Source: Gerris lacustris
Taxonomy: Eukaryota; Arthropoda; Insecta; Hemiptera; Gerridae
DNA: 64,000 bases
Assembly: GCA_951217055.1 (NCBI GenBank)
Contig: OX578276.1
Span: 17,653,430-17,717,429 of the forward strand
Direction of reading: 5' to 3'
Under the pieces are notes generated by a model. It made no database searches. It saw nothing but the letters and a program-made list of their open reading frames with translations, and was not told the DNA's origin. Shown here one piece after another: positions 24,104 to 36,491 of the stretch. Position 1 is the first letter of the stretch. Every line of letters starts with the position of its first letter. Position numbers and translations under genes: made by a program.

Positions 24104-27100
24104 ATGGATATTAATGCACATTCTTCCAAGCGAAATGAAAGTATAGATGAAGAGGATAGTGAATGTGAAGCAGGACCATCAAATTTTGACTGCATTGAAA
24201 CCGGACTGTTTTTAGGTGTGTATTGTCTTTGATTTTTAAAATTGTTAACTCACAATGTCTTCTCATAGAAGTTAAAACCTTTAACCAAGATGCATTTTAA
24301 TTCTAGCTGCATGGAAAATAAAAAAATAAGGGGGGTGGGCCAATGAGAGCTCGAGATTCATCTCAGGTCCAATATAGGAATAATGAATAGGTTTGTTCCA
24401 ACCACACTTCAAACTGGTTTGGAACTGTCCGACGCATGCGCATCGGACCACATTAGAACGTTTTTTGCTAATGCACATGCGTCGTACAGTTTGAAACTAG
24501 TTTGAGGTGTGGTTGGAACAAACCTAATGTTAGGCAGTGGAATTTAGCTTCACTTGATAAAGCAACTGGTGTTGTTATTATTAGCAAAGTAATGTATTTA
24601 TTTATATGTAAATTTATGGAGCTTTGTTAAGGAGAGGTGTTGTACGATGAAGCAACTTATCTAAGGTAGATTGTCTTTAAGTTTACTTTTAGGCCAAAAC
24701 AATTATCAGGTTGAACCTATCTAAAAGGTTTGCTGGTTAATGTTGTGGTTCAATAGTTCATCTTGTCTGAATAGCTTATTTCAGTTGGCTTCTGCACTTT
24801 TAGTAGGCAGGTTAGTACTGATGGGTTGGACAAGTCTAGCTATTAGGCCTTATTGAAGCCCTTTTAACTAACCCTGTGGTAGAAAGTTCCTGTCATTCAC
24901 ACATCATACCACTTTACTGTTCAATGTACTGCAGAAGCGAGTATGGTTTGATCATTACATGTAAATCAGACGACATACCCATGACTCATGACCCTTTACC
25001 GCCCTAAACTTACATGTACAAATCAGAGTACCTCATCCTAGGCTCCTATGTAGGTGTGATGGCCAAGCAGATATCTCGCTGGCTGCTAGGAGGCATGTCA
25101 GTCAAGTGAGTAGTGTTTGATCAGGTCAGATTTTTGTATCCTGTAAGTGTCGCATCTGTTGGGCATAAAAAAAAAAAAAAAATCAATTTTCACACCTGTT
25201 TTCGGAATCTTGGTCAGAGTGGAGCTGCCATCAACCTAAGAGTACGGCCGAAGTGCACTGTGGTTCCAAATTGATTCAGATTCCGAAAACAAGAATAGAA
25301 ATTAAACCGGTTGTTAAAACAGGGCTATAGTGGAAACGTGCAACTGGTTACACCCGCAGGGTTCAGAGACTTTACCAGAATGTTTATACCATTCTTATTA
25401 CAGATTTTGAATGCTATTCGTGCTCACAACCTGTACTGTTGTACTACAAAGTACTAATTTATTTTCTCATTTGTAGTTGTTTATGAAACCTTTTTCTTGG
25501 TTTTATACAAATACTTCTTGTCTTTTGTATGTTTTTTTGGTTTTTTTTTTTGTTTTTTTTTCAATTTTTTAATATTAATATAATTATCATCAAAGAAACA
25601 TTTATCACAAAAGTGTTCCTTAATTTAAAAAGTTATTAGAATATCTCCATCCATTATAAAATATTAAAAGAGTGTTCCCTATCATTTTTTAACTGCTCAA
25701 ACAAGTGGTGATATTCCTCAAATCCACTCCTCAACTAATTGATTTTATGAACAGCTATTCTTTCGCAATTTAATTTTAAATGAACACTTTATGGTCATAA
25801 ACAAGCCCACAATATCTTCATTTGACAACTCCTTGTTTATAACTATGCGTATTCTATCTGCCTCCACTGCCAGTATCACCTTCTTTCCTCAAGCTTACAC
25901 ACCTGTTTTCAGAGTCTGAATCCGATTGGGAACCAAAGTGCACTCTAGCCGTACCCTAAGTCTGTGATAAGTAATAGAAACACTATCTTTCAACTTAAAA
26001 CCTCACCTAGGCTTAGCTTCTTACAGGTAGAACATCAGCCCAATAAACAAGAAATCCATAGTTTGATTCCTGTAAGCAGAATACCATTTTTCTTCTTCAG
26101 GGTAATGCATGTTGTTTAAACTTGTTAACTTTGTTACTTAACAACATTTGTACCTTAGAACAACATGCTCTTCCTTATCACTGGGTGTGAAATAACGGGA
26201 CCTAAACAGTTCCTAATTGGCCACCACTCAATGGGATATCCATTTGATATTAATATTTGTTGTTTTAACATATGTTTAGGTAATTTAACCGCTGCCATAG
26301 ATTCAGATCTTCTAGATAATCTTCAGGTTAATTTTATTTTGACTGTGGACACGTGTCCACTCCCCCAAGCAATCACAATGCTTTCTGGAATGCACACCAA
26401 ATTCCTTCAGGGTCAGTATTTAATTAAATAGTATATCTTTTTATTAAATTAAATGTATTCATAAGGGAGTGTAATTTTGAATTTAAGGTTTGTAGGAAGT
26501 GTATTGGTTCTCAAACAAGTGGTCTGAGTTTGATTTCTATATTCTGACCAAACTTGGACTTGTGTTCTGATTCAAAAGTTGAATTTCTGAAAAAAGGAGT
26601 ACTGAAGAGGAAAAGTTAGTGTTCAAACTTTCAGAAAATAAACTAAATTGTAATATTTATTCTTTTTCCTACTTGTGGCATCAAAATTACGCATTATTGG
26701 GCTGTTTTTAGGCATGAAAGTTTAATTTCTCTGAGGTTTCAAGAAAACTTTACAATACGCAGCAAAATATGATTTTGCTAGGCGGCAAAATCGTATTTTG
26801 CTGAGGATTTTTCCAGGCAAAGCCACGCCCACATTTCCCGCTACAAATAAATAAACAAACAACTTTTTCTTTTATGTTATCTTTAACCTAAATTATTTGA
26901 ACAATTTACCTTAAAAATATTACGAATTTATAAAAAAAGGTTTATAAATACTTATTATAGATTATATTTTTATAAAATAAAATGGAGTAAAAAGATAAAA
27001 AAGAAATAAAAATATTACAAAAAAATTGTAGGTCTTAAAATAATCATAAATAATTAAATTAGTGGCAACACTGCAGCTCGTCTATTATCATCATTTTGTT

Positions 27101-30100
27101 TTGTTTTTACTGTATTTCTGTCAATTAATTTTTTATAATTGTAACATTTGATATTGTTGCTTGTTTTTTTTTAATTTGAACAGTTCAATAATAGTATTTG
27201 ATATGTAAGTATTACGAAATGAATATTATTTATAGGAAACTTTTTTCTGCCGCCAGTAGGAAAAATATTGTATGCAACAAGGCAGCAAAGGAAACATTTC
27301 TGCCTCATATTGATATTATATTGCCTGCCTCGGCAGTTAATTTCCATAGCCTGACATCGCCTCCGGCTCGGAGGCTAACTTAATCATTCGTCAGAAAAAT
27401 TCCATTCTGCTGCCTAGTTACATAAATAACTTTTTTTTAATTCCCAACCACATTTATAAATAATATTTTTCGGTCAAAGATAGTAGTAGTTTATTCTTAA
27501 TCATTATATAATTTTCAAAAAATTGAACACCCGGCAAAAAAATCAAGAAAATAATATCAGAATATATTACTGAACAAAATAGTTTTTTCTTGAAAGAGAA
27601 GAGTAAATTAATATTTCCTTCATCAAAATACAATACTTCATATTCATTTATGTAACTATCCATTATAAATATAATGTATCTATTTTTTTTTTTTTTTTTT
27701 TTTTTTTATAAAGAAAAATATGTTTCTAAATTTTTGTGAGTAGAGGTATTTGTTGAATCTCCCTATTGTATTGCTTGTTTCTTGTTAAGTTTGTTGTTCT
27801 GATTAATTTTTAATAATTAACTAGATTTTTTTTTTTATCAGTGACTGATATGCCGAATGAAGACCTCCTAAGTCATTTCCAGGATACCTACGAATTTATT
27901 AAACATGGACAGGAAGCGGGCAATGTCCTCGTTCACTGGTAATGTATTTTATCATTTATAACCCTCTACATACGGGGCAAGGTCATTTCCAGTGTGTGTT
28001 TTTTTTTAATATTTATAACAGAGCACCCCAAAGATCCATAAAACAATAATTTGAAGTTAATTTTGTTATCGTTGATGTTATTATTGATATTTAGAATGTA
28101 TCATATTTGATACATTACCTCAAATGCATAGAATAACTGTTCTGCAATGATGTATCATTTTTGATTTATTACCCTTTTCCTAACAATAATTTTATGCGGA
28201 TTTTGTATCATATTTGATACATTTCTCATTTCTGGAAAATCACAAATGCTACTGGATATGGAAAAAAGCTTGTACATCAATATAAAATATTGAAATTGTG
28301 TAAAAGTTGAACAAAATGATCAATTATGGCAAATGTTATTTATTAAAAAATAATAAACTATAAAATACAATTTAGTTTATTTTTCATTTTCTTATTACAA
28401 AAGGCATAAGGAGATAACATACTAGTTATAATGAATTATAAATATTGTGACTTGATATTTTGGAACCATATCATATTGTACGATATTGTACCATGCCATT
28501 GTTTGTATTGCATCTCCAAACAGCCTTAAAGTCTTAAAGCCTTATGTTTTATATATTTAAATCTTTCTATTTACTTATATATAACTTTCATTGAGCCAAA
28601 TAGCAATTGTAGAAGCAGCTTCTACAATTTTCTTTTAGCAATGATACATGTGTACAAATCCTGCAGGATGGGCAATGCATCAAATAAGGTACATGATTTT
28701 AATAAATTGGTGTTCAGCTATCGGTGCAATGTAACATATTTGATACATTAAAATTAAACGTTTTTTTACATGACAAGGTAACTATTTAGCAAACAAATAA
28801 TGAAACCATACATTGACTTATGGGTTTAAGTTTATGTTTTCTTCACACATTAATCCTGGTAGCAACCAATATTATTTAATTCTTAGACAGAATAATTAAT
28901 AAAATAGACACTTGCTTTTGTCCCTGTCGTATAAATCTGGTAGCAGCTACAGGAGAAAGAAGACAATCTGCTCTACTTACAGTATTACTTACTGTTATTC
29001 TAATAGAAGCGATTCTTTATGATGGAGTATTTACATATTTTAATATAATATTATTATTCGTAAGTAGAAATTAGATGTCCCTATTTATATAGGGGTGTCC
29101 CTCATAAGGTGTAACACAGAAAAACCTGATGTTCTACATCACATTTCTGACAAAAAATGTTATATAACATAATGGTTGATCGACCTTCGTTTTCGAGATA
29201 TATCGATTTTTCAATTATCTCATTTTCTGGTTACTTTTTCCCATTAAAAATGTTATAGCGTGAAATCTAATAAAGATATATAGACGGGGTTTCACCATTC
29301 AAAAGGTGTGGAAATTTGCTTTAAAAATGTTATGCTGCTTGCCCATAATACCCTTACTAAATTAATTTTATATACTTCTAAATACAATGTTTTGGTTAAT
29401 AAGAAATTTGTGGTCAACGTTCTTGGTAGCATAACTTTTTAATTTGTATGGTAAATGAATAAATTTGACCTCATGAAAAACTGGCCCGTTTAATAAGCTT
29501 TAAAATGATATAACTTGTTAATAAGTTTGCTTAAAGTTTTCAAACTTATTTGGATGAAAATGAGGTCATAAATGACAAGTTTATCAGTTTCCATGGCTTT
29601 AAATGACCCTAAGACTTGGTGAAAAAATAGAAAGGGTAACAATAAATAAAAAATGATCACTCCTTGTATAAAAAAAAATGAAAAATTGGATAATATAGTA
29701 TAGAAAAGTGTACATAATTGATTACAAAAACTGATAGAAGCCTCCTCCCGTTGCTGTTAATGGATCTTTTGCAGCGCCGAACTATGGAATGGCAACAATT
29801 ATCTAAGACGGTAGATCGGTCGGGGTGGGGTTGTGAATTTGCCACTTCGTTCACCCGATCTCACTCCATTAGACTACTACCTGTGGAGAGAGGTGAAAAT
29901 TGAAGTGTACAGCCAATTGCTGAACACAAGAGAGGACCTTGCTTAGCCAACAAATTTAGCGTTTGATGCTATCAAATTGAAACCTGAAGGAGTGAGACGG
30001 GCAACTGGTAGTATACTTCGGCGCTGCAGAAGATCCATAAGATTTAAAAAAGATAATATTTAACAAATAACAAAACACATGAACATAGAAATCATAGGGA

Positions 30101-33100
30101 GTTACCATTTTCTATGTTCATGTGTTTTGTTATTTGTTAAATTTTATCTTTTTTAAGTTTTTAAAAAACTGTCTACGGATCGATGTGTGAAGGAGTATTT
30201 ATATAATGTTTTTCAATTATTCATTTTGACAATACCAACTTTGTTTGAGTATATTATGTGACTAATTCCACCCATGATAAGGCATGATTATGTCCCGGAG
30301 GGGGACGAAATATAGCCAGTTTCTAACTACTATGAGTTGTTAACTCTTACTACCTTTACCCTAATTGACCTACCTAAAAATAAGATATAATAATATTATT
30401 ATGCTATGATATTATTTATTTATATTGTATTATTCAATTAATACAATTTAAAACTAAGCTAACTAAATAATACATCTTGTCTAAACAAAATAACATTGTT
30501 TTGTTTTTCAGTTATTTCGGTGTTTCAAGAAGCTCTACTATAATAATTGCTTTCCTAATGAAGAAATACCACATTTCATTCGCCGATGCTTTTGATCGGT
30601 AAGTAAAGTAACATTTTCATACATACAGTCTAAAGACGGGGGATAAAACATGTATATTCATACATACAGATGTAAGATAGGGATAAATCATTTATATTCA
30701 TACATACAGACGTAATTTAGGGATAAAACATGTATATTAAAAATCAGCACTACACTCAAACCTTTTCTTACGGACGCTCCTCTTTAGCAGATACCTCTGT
30801 TTAACGAGTACTTATTGGTGAAATCTGTAATTGGTATCTAGGTGAAGAAATACATAAAGTTGCTTTAATTAGTCAAAATTTGCTTTAACAGCACACAGCT
30901 GGAGCTAAGTCTTTTGAGGTGAATACAAAATAATTTGGAGAAATCAACATAAGATGTGGCCTTAATATAATAACTGGTTCAAAAATTTAAAGTACAATAT
31001 GGGTTTTTTTTTTGTCATTGGTTCAAGAAACCATATGGTCTGTGTTAGGTTGTTAATATGTTTGTTTGCAGGAAATAATCATAACTTGAACACATGGTGC
31101 TGCTATTGACATCTTTTCTAAAGGTACAAAAAAGAACAAGGTACTGCCAAAAAGCCTTAACCCAAATTGAACTGTTGATTGGACCCAAATTGAACATTTT
31201 GTCATATTATTAATTACATAACACATTCGTACGCCAGATTATAAATTAACATGCTATCTATTTCCAGGGCAAAGAAAAAGCGGAGATTTGTCTGTCCAAA
31301 CGCTGGTTTTGAAAATCAACTGAAACTCTATGAAAGAATGAATTTTTCAATCAACAGAACAAATTTACAGTTTAGATTGTTCAGGCTTAAGGTTGCAGCT
31401 GAGAAGGTTACCAAAGGTAATGGAATTTGTCCATAGTATAAACATTGAGTATTTAGAGTTGATTAAGGCACTGCTAGATTAGGAAAAATGAAGTAGTGCA
31501 GTTGCTGTGTAAATGCTAATGTTAGGATCAGGAAAAGAATAACAACCGCATGTGTGTAAATAAAACCAGTTCAAAAAAAGAATCTAATTCTAGGGTTTTA
31601 TGTATAAACTCTCAAACGTAATAGTACATTACGCGTCGAGTGGGGAAAGTAGCATTTTGCATGCGAGTGTGGAGTTTGCACCTGAGCGATAGCGAGGGTA
31701 GTAAAACCACACGAGCAATGCAAAATGCCGTTTTCGCTCGAGTTGCGTACCGTACTTTATCTACGATTGTTAGATTTAAATAATAAATACAGAAAAAAAT
31801 AAACTTGCTGTATGTAAGTTCGTATCTCTCTATTGATAAAGATGGCATTAATTCTTGAGTTATATTTTTTGCCGAATTAATTATTTCTGGAGGAGTGTTA
31901 TTCTCCACATTTTCGTCAAAGTCACTTGATTCACATATTGTTTTTCACTAAAAACTCTATATAAACAGTTACTTTAATAAAAGAACAGCAAATTAGTTTT
32001 GTTAAATGTAAACAAACTCGCTAATCGTGCGTAAAGCTGAAGAATTCCTCTTCTTTACCGCCCTAGGGTGGTAAAGAAGAGGAATTCTTCAGAACTATGA
32101 GACGCGCATGCGCTATAAATACAAGTACGTAAAGAATCACTTCCTACGCATCTAAACAGAGATACAATGTTTTTATTTCGTATCAATCGTAGATAAAATA
32201 ACAAACCACCTCTAAAGTATGCACAAACACTGTCAACTTAAATGGAATCTACTCCTGCTTGGTCTGGCTGAAAGCCAAGTGATTAGGCTGTGTGAGGAAG
32301 AAGATGACATCACTTCTCACCTTATCAGCTCTTCTGCATTAATTCGTCAAGATATGAAACATTTGCTCACCCATTCTGCCGACTGAAGAACTAAGGTTGC
32401 TTTCCTTAAGCTGGATACTCACTTTCTATGTGGGTCTGTCAACCTGCTTAGTGAATAGAATACTATAAGAAGGTTTACTAAACCAGATTTGCTCCTTGTA
32501 CCTTCATAATACAAGGTCTAATTGCTTCAGAGTTAAACTTTAATGAAGTTCCTGTTAAATGTGTATAAAAGTGTAACTTATTTACCTAATATTATATTGT
32601 ATGTTTCAGTGAAAATTTTACCGACTGACTGTATGGACGTGATAAGGCCTGACCCTGCTCTTATTACAGTTAAACCTGATCCTATAGTTTACCGCTGCTG
32701 TAAGTGTAGGTAAGGTCCTTTAATTACCCTTGATTACAATATTATAAATAAAATGATAAAGCTTAGTATTTTTTTACTTCTAGTTCAGTGATAAACTTGG
32801 TATAATTCATGGCAAGCAACTCAAAGACCTCTTATCCTTGCTCTTCGCTATACTGACTTTCATTGCTAAACATGTTTTTGTTCATAAGGATGTCTACCTC
32901 TATCTGCACCGCACCTCTTTCCTCTTATCCTTGCTCTCCACTATACTGACTTTCATTGCTAAACATGGTTTTGTTCATAAGGAAGTCTACCTCTATCTGC
33001 ACCGCACCTCTTTCCTCTTATCCTTGCTCTCCACTATACTGACTTTCATTGCTAATCATGTTTTTGTTCATAAGGAAGTCTACCTCTATCTGCACCGCAC

Positions 33101-35898
33101 CTCTTTCCTCTTATCCTTGCTCTCCACTATACTGACTTTCATTGCTAAACATGTTTTTGTTCATAAGGAAGTCTACCTCTATCTGCACCGCACCTCTTTC
33201 CTCTTATCCTTGCTCTCCACTATACTGACTTTCATTGCTAAACATGGTTTTGTTCATAAGGAAGTCTACCTCTATCTGCACCGCACCTCTTTCCTCTTAT
33301 CCTTGCTCTCCACTATACTGACTTTCATTGCTAAACATGGTTTTGTTCATAAGGAAGTCTACCTCTATCTGCACCGCACCTCTTTCCTCTTATCCTTGCT
33401 CTCCACTATACTGACTTTCATTGCTAATCATGTTTTTGTTCATAAGGAAGTCTACCTCTATCTGCACCGCACCTCTTTCCTCTTATCCTTGCTCTCCACT
33501 ATACTGACTTTCATTGCTAAACATGTTTTTGTTCATAAGGAAGTCTACCTCTATCTGCACCGCACCTCTTTCCTCTTATCCTTGCTCTCCACTATACTGA
33601 CTTTCATTGCTAAACATGGTTTTGTTCATAAGGAAGTCTACCTCTATCTGCACCGCACCTCTTTCCTCTTATCCTTGCTCTCCACTATACTGACTTTCAT
33701 TGCTAAACATGTTTTTGTTCATAAGGAAGTCTACCTCTATCTGCACCGCACCTCTTTCCTCTTATCCTTGCTCTCCACTATACTGACTTTCATTGCTAAA
33801 TATGTTTTTGTTCATAAGGAAGTCTACCTCTATCTGCACCGCACCTCTTTCCTCTTATCCTTGCTCTCCACTATACTGACTTTCATTGCTAAACATGTTT
33901 TTGTTCATAAGGAAGTCTACCTCTATCTGCACCGCACCTCTTTCCTCTTATCCTTGCTCTCCACTATACTGACTTTCATTGCTAAACATGTTTTTGTTCA
34001 TAAGGAAGTCTACCTCTATCTGCACCGCACCTCTTTCCTCTTATCCTTGCTCTCCACTATACTGACTTTCATTGCTAAACATGTTTTTGTTCATAAGGAA
34101 GTCTACCTCTATCTGCACCGCACCTCTTTCCTCTTATCCTTGCTCTCCACTATACTGACTTTCATTGCTAAACATGTTTTTGTTCATAAGGAAGTCTACC
34201 TCTATCTGCACCGCACCTCTTTCCTCTTATCCTTGCTCTCCACTATACTTACTTTTATTGCTAAACATGTGTTTGTTCACAGTCTACCTCTACCTGCACC
34301 AATATTTCCTCTTATCCTTCTGCTCTTCCTTACCCCATATTTTACACTTAGAATTATTAATATTATGAATGTGTTTGTAGGAGAATAGTTGCATCAGCGA
34401 GGGACTTAATACCTCACACGGAAGGTCAAAAGCCATCATGGAGAAGAAGTTCGTACATCCTCGATGTCGAGAACAATATATCCTGCCAAAAGACACACTT
34501 CGTTGAACCTCTCGGTTGGATGAAGATGATCACTCAATCAGAAGAAGGGAAACTATACTGTCCAAAGTGCAACTCTAAACTTGGTTCCTTCAGCTGGATC
34601 AGGGGTTGGTTTCTCTCTATTGATTTTTATTAGTTAAATATTAAAATATAACTTACTAAACATATAGAGTGAATAAAGTTGCTCAGAAATACCATTTGAT
34701 GCAGATATAGAGCTTCCAGTTACTCCCCTCACATGTGTCTGGTATCTTTGATTCGACTAAACTGGATTAACTGAAGAATCTTAAGATTAAAGATGTATAT
34801 CAGACTTAAGTAATTGAACAAGATCCCCTGCAAGCGATCTTGAAGGACCAACTTCAGGGGATGTGTCACTGTTGCCTCGGGAATGGGAATTTAAGCCTGT
34901 AGTCACCTCTAGACACTTCTTTGTCTTTGTCTTTTCCTTGACAGTGCAACCCCTCCCCATGAATATGGAGACTAAAAAGATTATTAGTGCCATACACTGT
35001 CATAGGACTTAAAAAACAAGCTTTACCATTCTCACAATGTACGATATTCAACAGAAACTGTGGACAAAAAATTGCAGATGAAATGTGCAGTGAAAAAATA
35101 ATATCGATGATGTTTTGTCATTAATAATAATAATCATAATTATTAATTCACACTTACCTTCACATTATTAGTACAGTAGAGTCTCGCTAATCCAGACCTC
35201 GTTAGTCCGGACATCCGGTTAATCCAGATGGACCTCAATACTATACAAATATTCTACAATCAAAACATTTTCCATTTATATCAATAAGATAATTAGTTTT
35301 TTATCCTAAATCAATTTTAGGTTTCTGTTCGAAGTACGAAAAGAAACCATATATAACGGCTCTGTCTGTCCGTTGGTATGTTTCAATTCATAAACCACTA
35401 TAGCTAGGAACATGAAATTCAGCACACAGGTGCATCTCGGCATTTGTGACAACTGTACTTTTTGAGTAACTTTTTTGAGTTTTCACACTAAATATTTCCA
35501 AGATGGCGGCCAATATGGTGGGCGATTCTATCTTTTCCAAATGTACCTGTTACTGGTTGATCGACCTGGTTAGTGATTCCGGACCCTTTTACAACTTTAT
35601 TGTATGAAACTGATGACATCATCTGCTGTATGAACCATATATTAATCTGGATAGACTTCACTTTACTTAAGTAAAACATTTTTACCACAATGCTGAGTAA
35701 ACAACGAGCTAGAGCCAACTAAGTATGACAAAAATTAAAAGCTACTGAGGACTTAAAGTTAAGCAAATACTAATTTTCCATTATTTCTTTGCAGGTTGTC
35801 AGTGTCCATGTGGTGCCAAGGTCTCTCCAGCTTTCTATCTTGTTCCATCCAAAGTCGAATGGAGCAATATGGTTCAAAACGTTCAGGTCACTGTTTAA
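24104..35898 (+). CDS. DUSP12: Dual-specificity phosphatase 12 (YVH1 orthologue), 334 aa, eight exons
   Basis: CDS exons: 24104-24215, 26280-26411, 27842-27938, 30512-30598, 31268-31416, 32610-32709, 34381-34604, 35795-35898 (TAA 35896-35898), 1005 nt in all. Residues 28-190 are the DSP catalytic domain: FDCIETGLFLGNLTAA opens it, D84 in VTDMPNED is the probable general acid, and HCYFGVSRSS gives C114 and R120 of the CX5R P-loop. Residues 220-310 match the C-terminal zinc domain: C222/C225, H238, C261, C286/C289 in CPKCNSKLGSF, and C304/C306 in CPCG. Human DUSP12 is 340 aa with the same order. YVH1/DUSP12 proteins act in late 60S ribosome maturation (release of Mrt4) and are protein phosphatases; this is family knowledge. 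The residue after Y115 is Phe where Ala is usual in this signature. The ATG at 24104 was chosen because it gives the expected short acidic N-terminus; a further 5' UTR exon is possible. Introns carry mariner, pogo-like and minisatellite DNA. Confidence 0.95.
24390..24524. mobile_element. 135-bp MITE, TIR GGTTTGTTCCAACCACAC, TA duplication
   Basis: Arms of about 30 bp (GGTTTGTTCCAACCACACTT and its inverse) are flanked by TA at 24388-24389 and 24525-24526. It lies in DUSP12 intron 1, about 175 bp after exon 1, and is the short relative of 9709-10383. Confidence 0.9.
24527..26279. other. DUSP12 intron 1, remainder
   Basis: Two inverted fragments share 'acacctgttttc', 'agtgcac' and 'cgtac' phrases (about 25190-25310 and 25900-25965), probably remnants of one repeat. 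Nothing else was seen. Confidence 0.45.
28095..28749. repeat. Dispersed near-palindromes TGTATCATATTTGATACATT
   Basis: Copies at 28095-28116, about 28149-28170 (degenerate), 28204-28223 and 28729-28749 (one change) lie in DUSP12 intron 3. Each is an inverted TGTATCA/TGATACA pair. They may be subterminal motifs of an old DNA element whose ends I could not fix. Confidence 0.6.
29086..29814. other. Probable noncoding part of a decayed mariner-like element
   Basis: It precedes the transposase remnant in DUSP12 intron 3. An antisense fragment about 29690-29790 reads VRRCKRSINSNGRRL, like the transposase C-terminus, so part of the element was duplicated in inverted orientation. Confidence 0.45.
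29815..30063 (+). pseudogene. Mariner/Tc1-like transposase, C-terminal remnant
   Basis: The frame from 29815 reads IGRGGVVNLPLRSPDLTPLD and on through YYLWREVKIEVYSQLL, matching the region of IS630/Tc1-mariner transposases around the third catalytic acidic residue (SPDLTPLD). A TAG at 29944-29946 breaks it, after which SILRRCRRSIRF gives the usual C-terminus before TAA. The upstream two thirds are missing. The pieces at 29762-29781 and 30017-30036 are inverted copies, so the remnant is a fold-back. Confidence 0.8.
30044..30156. repeat. Near-perfect hairpin, arms of about 47 bp
   Basis: The arm TTAACAAATAACAAAACACA (start of the pairing core) continues to CATAGAAA and is mirrored after an 18-bp spacer. 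It follows directly on the transposase remnant and may be that element's terminal inverted repeat brought together by deletion. Confidence 0.85.
31618..32200. repeat. Hairpin-bearing repeat, copy 1 (DUSP12 intron 5)
   Basis: Related along its length to 45203-45771. It holds CTTTATCTACGATTG (31755) and its inverse CAATCGTAGATAAAA (32184), a weak hairpin of GCATTTTGCAT and ATGCAAAATGC, and a 23-bp perfect hairpin centred on CCCTAGGG at about 32065. On the minus strand both copies keep a frame with TIVDKVRYATRAKTAFC and VVLLPSLSL, probably incidental. Class is unknown. Confidence 0.8.
32828..34329. repeat. Minisatellite, about 15 copies of a 93-bp unit (DUSP12 intron 6)
   Basis: Unit: CACTATACTGACTTTCATTG, CTAAACATGTTTTTGTTCAT, AAGGAAGTCTACCTCTATCT, then GCACCGCACCTC and a CTCTTATCCTTGCTC run. 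Because 93 is a multiple of three and one frame has no stop, a 516-codon open frame crosses the array. It is intronic, has no splice or codon evidence of being coding, and ends about 50 bp before the exon 7 acceptor (AG at 34379-34380). Units 2-5 and 6-9 share the same variant order. Confidence 0.97.
35173..35300 (+). mobile_element. Pogo/Tigger-like terminus fragment
   Basis: CAGTAGAGTCTCGCTAATCC followed by 'gttagtccggacatccgg' matches the left end of the complete element at 61270-62028. No matching right end was seen. It lies in DUSP12 intron 7. Confidence 0.65.
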
Positions 35899-36184
35899 AC
35901 AGTACAAATAATATAATAAGCTTTATTTTGTATCATTTATGTGATATAATAACCTCAGTTTAAAAAAATGAAAATATTATTAGTTGTGTTTTACTATATA
36001 TTATATAATGAAATGAGAGAATTTTAATTAAAATGTTTTCTCTAGAGTTAATTGAATTTTTTCATAAAAAGAAAAATAAGTTATTTGTTAGATGATAATA
36101 TTGCGTTGTTTAATTATTGTTGATGTGTTTTATTTAAATTGTAAATTAGTTGTTTTAATTAGTCTATAGAATATTGAACCAAAA

Positions 36185-36194
36185 AATAAATAAA
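36185..36194 (+). terminator. Candidate polyadenylation signal of DUSP12
   Basis: Overlapping AATAAATAAA about 290 nt after the DUSP12 stop codon is the nearest strong AATAAA on this strand. The DNA is AT-rich, so chance occurrence is possible. Confidence 0.3.
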
Positions 36195-36491
36195 TTGAAT
36201 CAGTTTACTGTCAATATCGCAATGTACAGATTTGTAATTAAAACGACTTCACACTATTGATCTGATAAGATAAATTTGGGTGCTTAGTAAACTTCCAGGT
36301 AGCTTAGTAACTTTTGCTTCCATTACTGGAAGTATCTTAAAGGGTTCTTTGAGTTAACATAATGATACTCAACATGTGTCTTTCTTTTCTTTTTTTAATG
36401 CTGTTCATGATATCTTCCTCTGCTTCCCTAATCGTTGTCACCTCACTTTCAAGGTAAACAAAGGATTCAACTATGTATATCTAAATCCTCC

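Noticed and set aside
31612..31908. 98-codon minus frame, similar to one at 45081-45413
   Set aside because: The similarity reflects the shared repeat. Frames differ at both ends and there is no coding context.
32838..34388. 516-codon open reading frame
   Set aside because: It is the 93-bp minisatellite read in its one stop-free frame, inside a DUSP12 intron. There is no initiation context, domain or non-repeat coding sequence.
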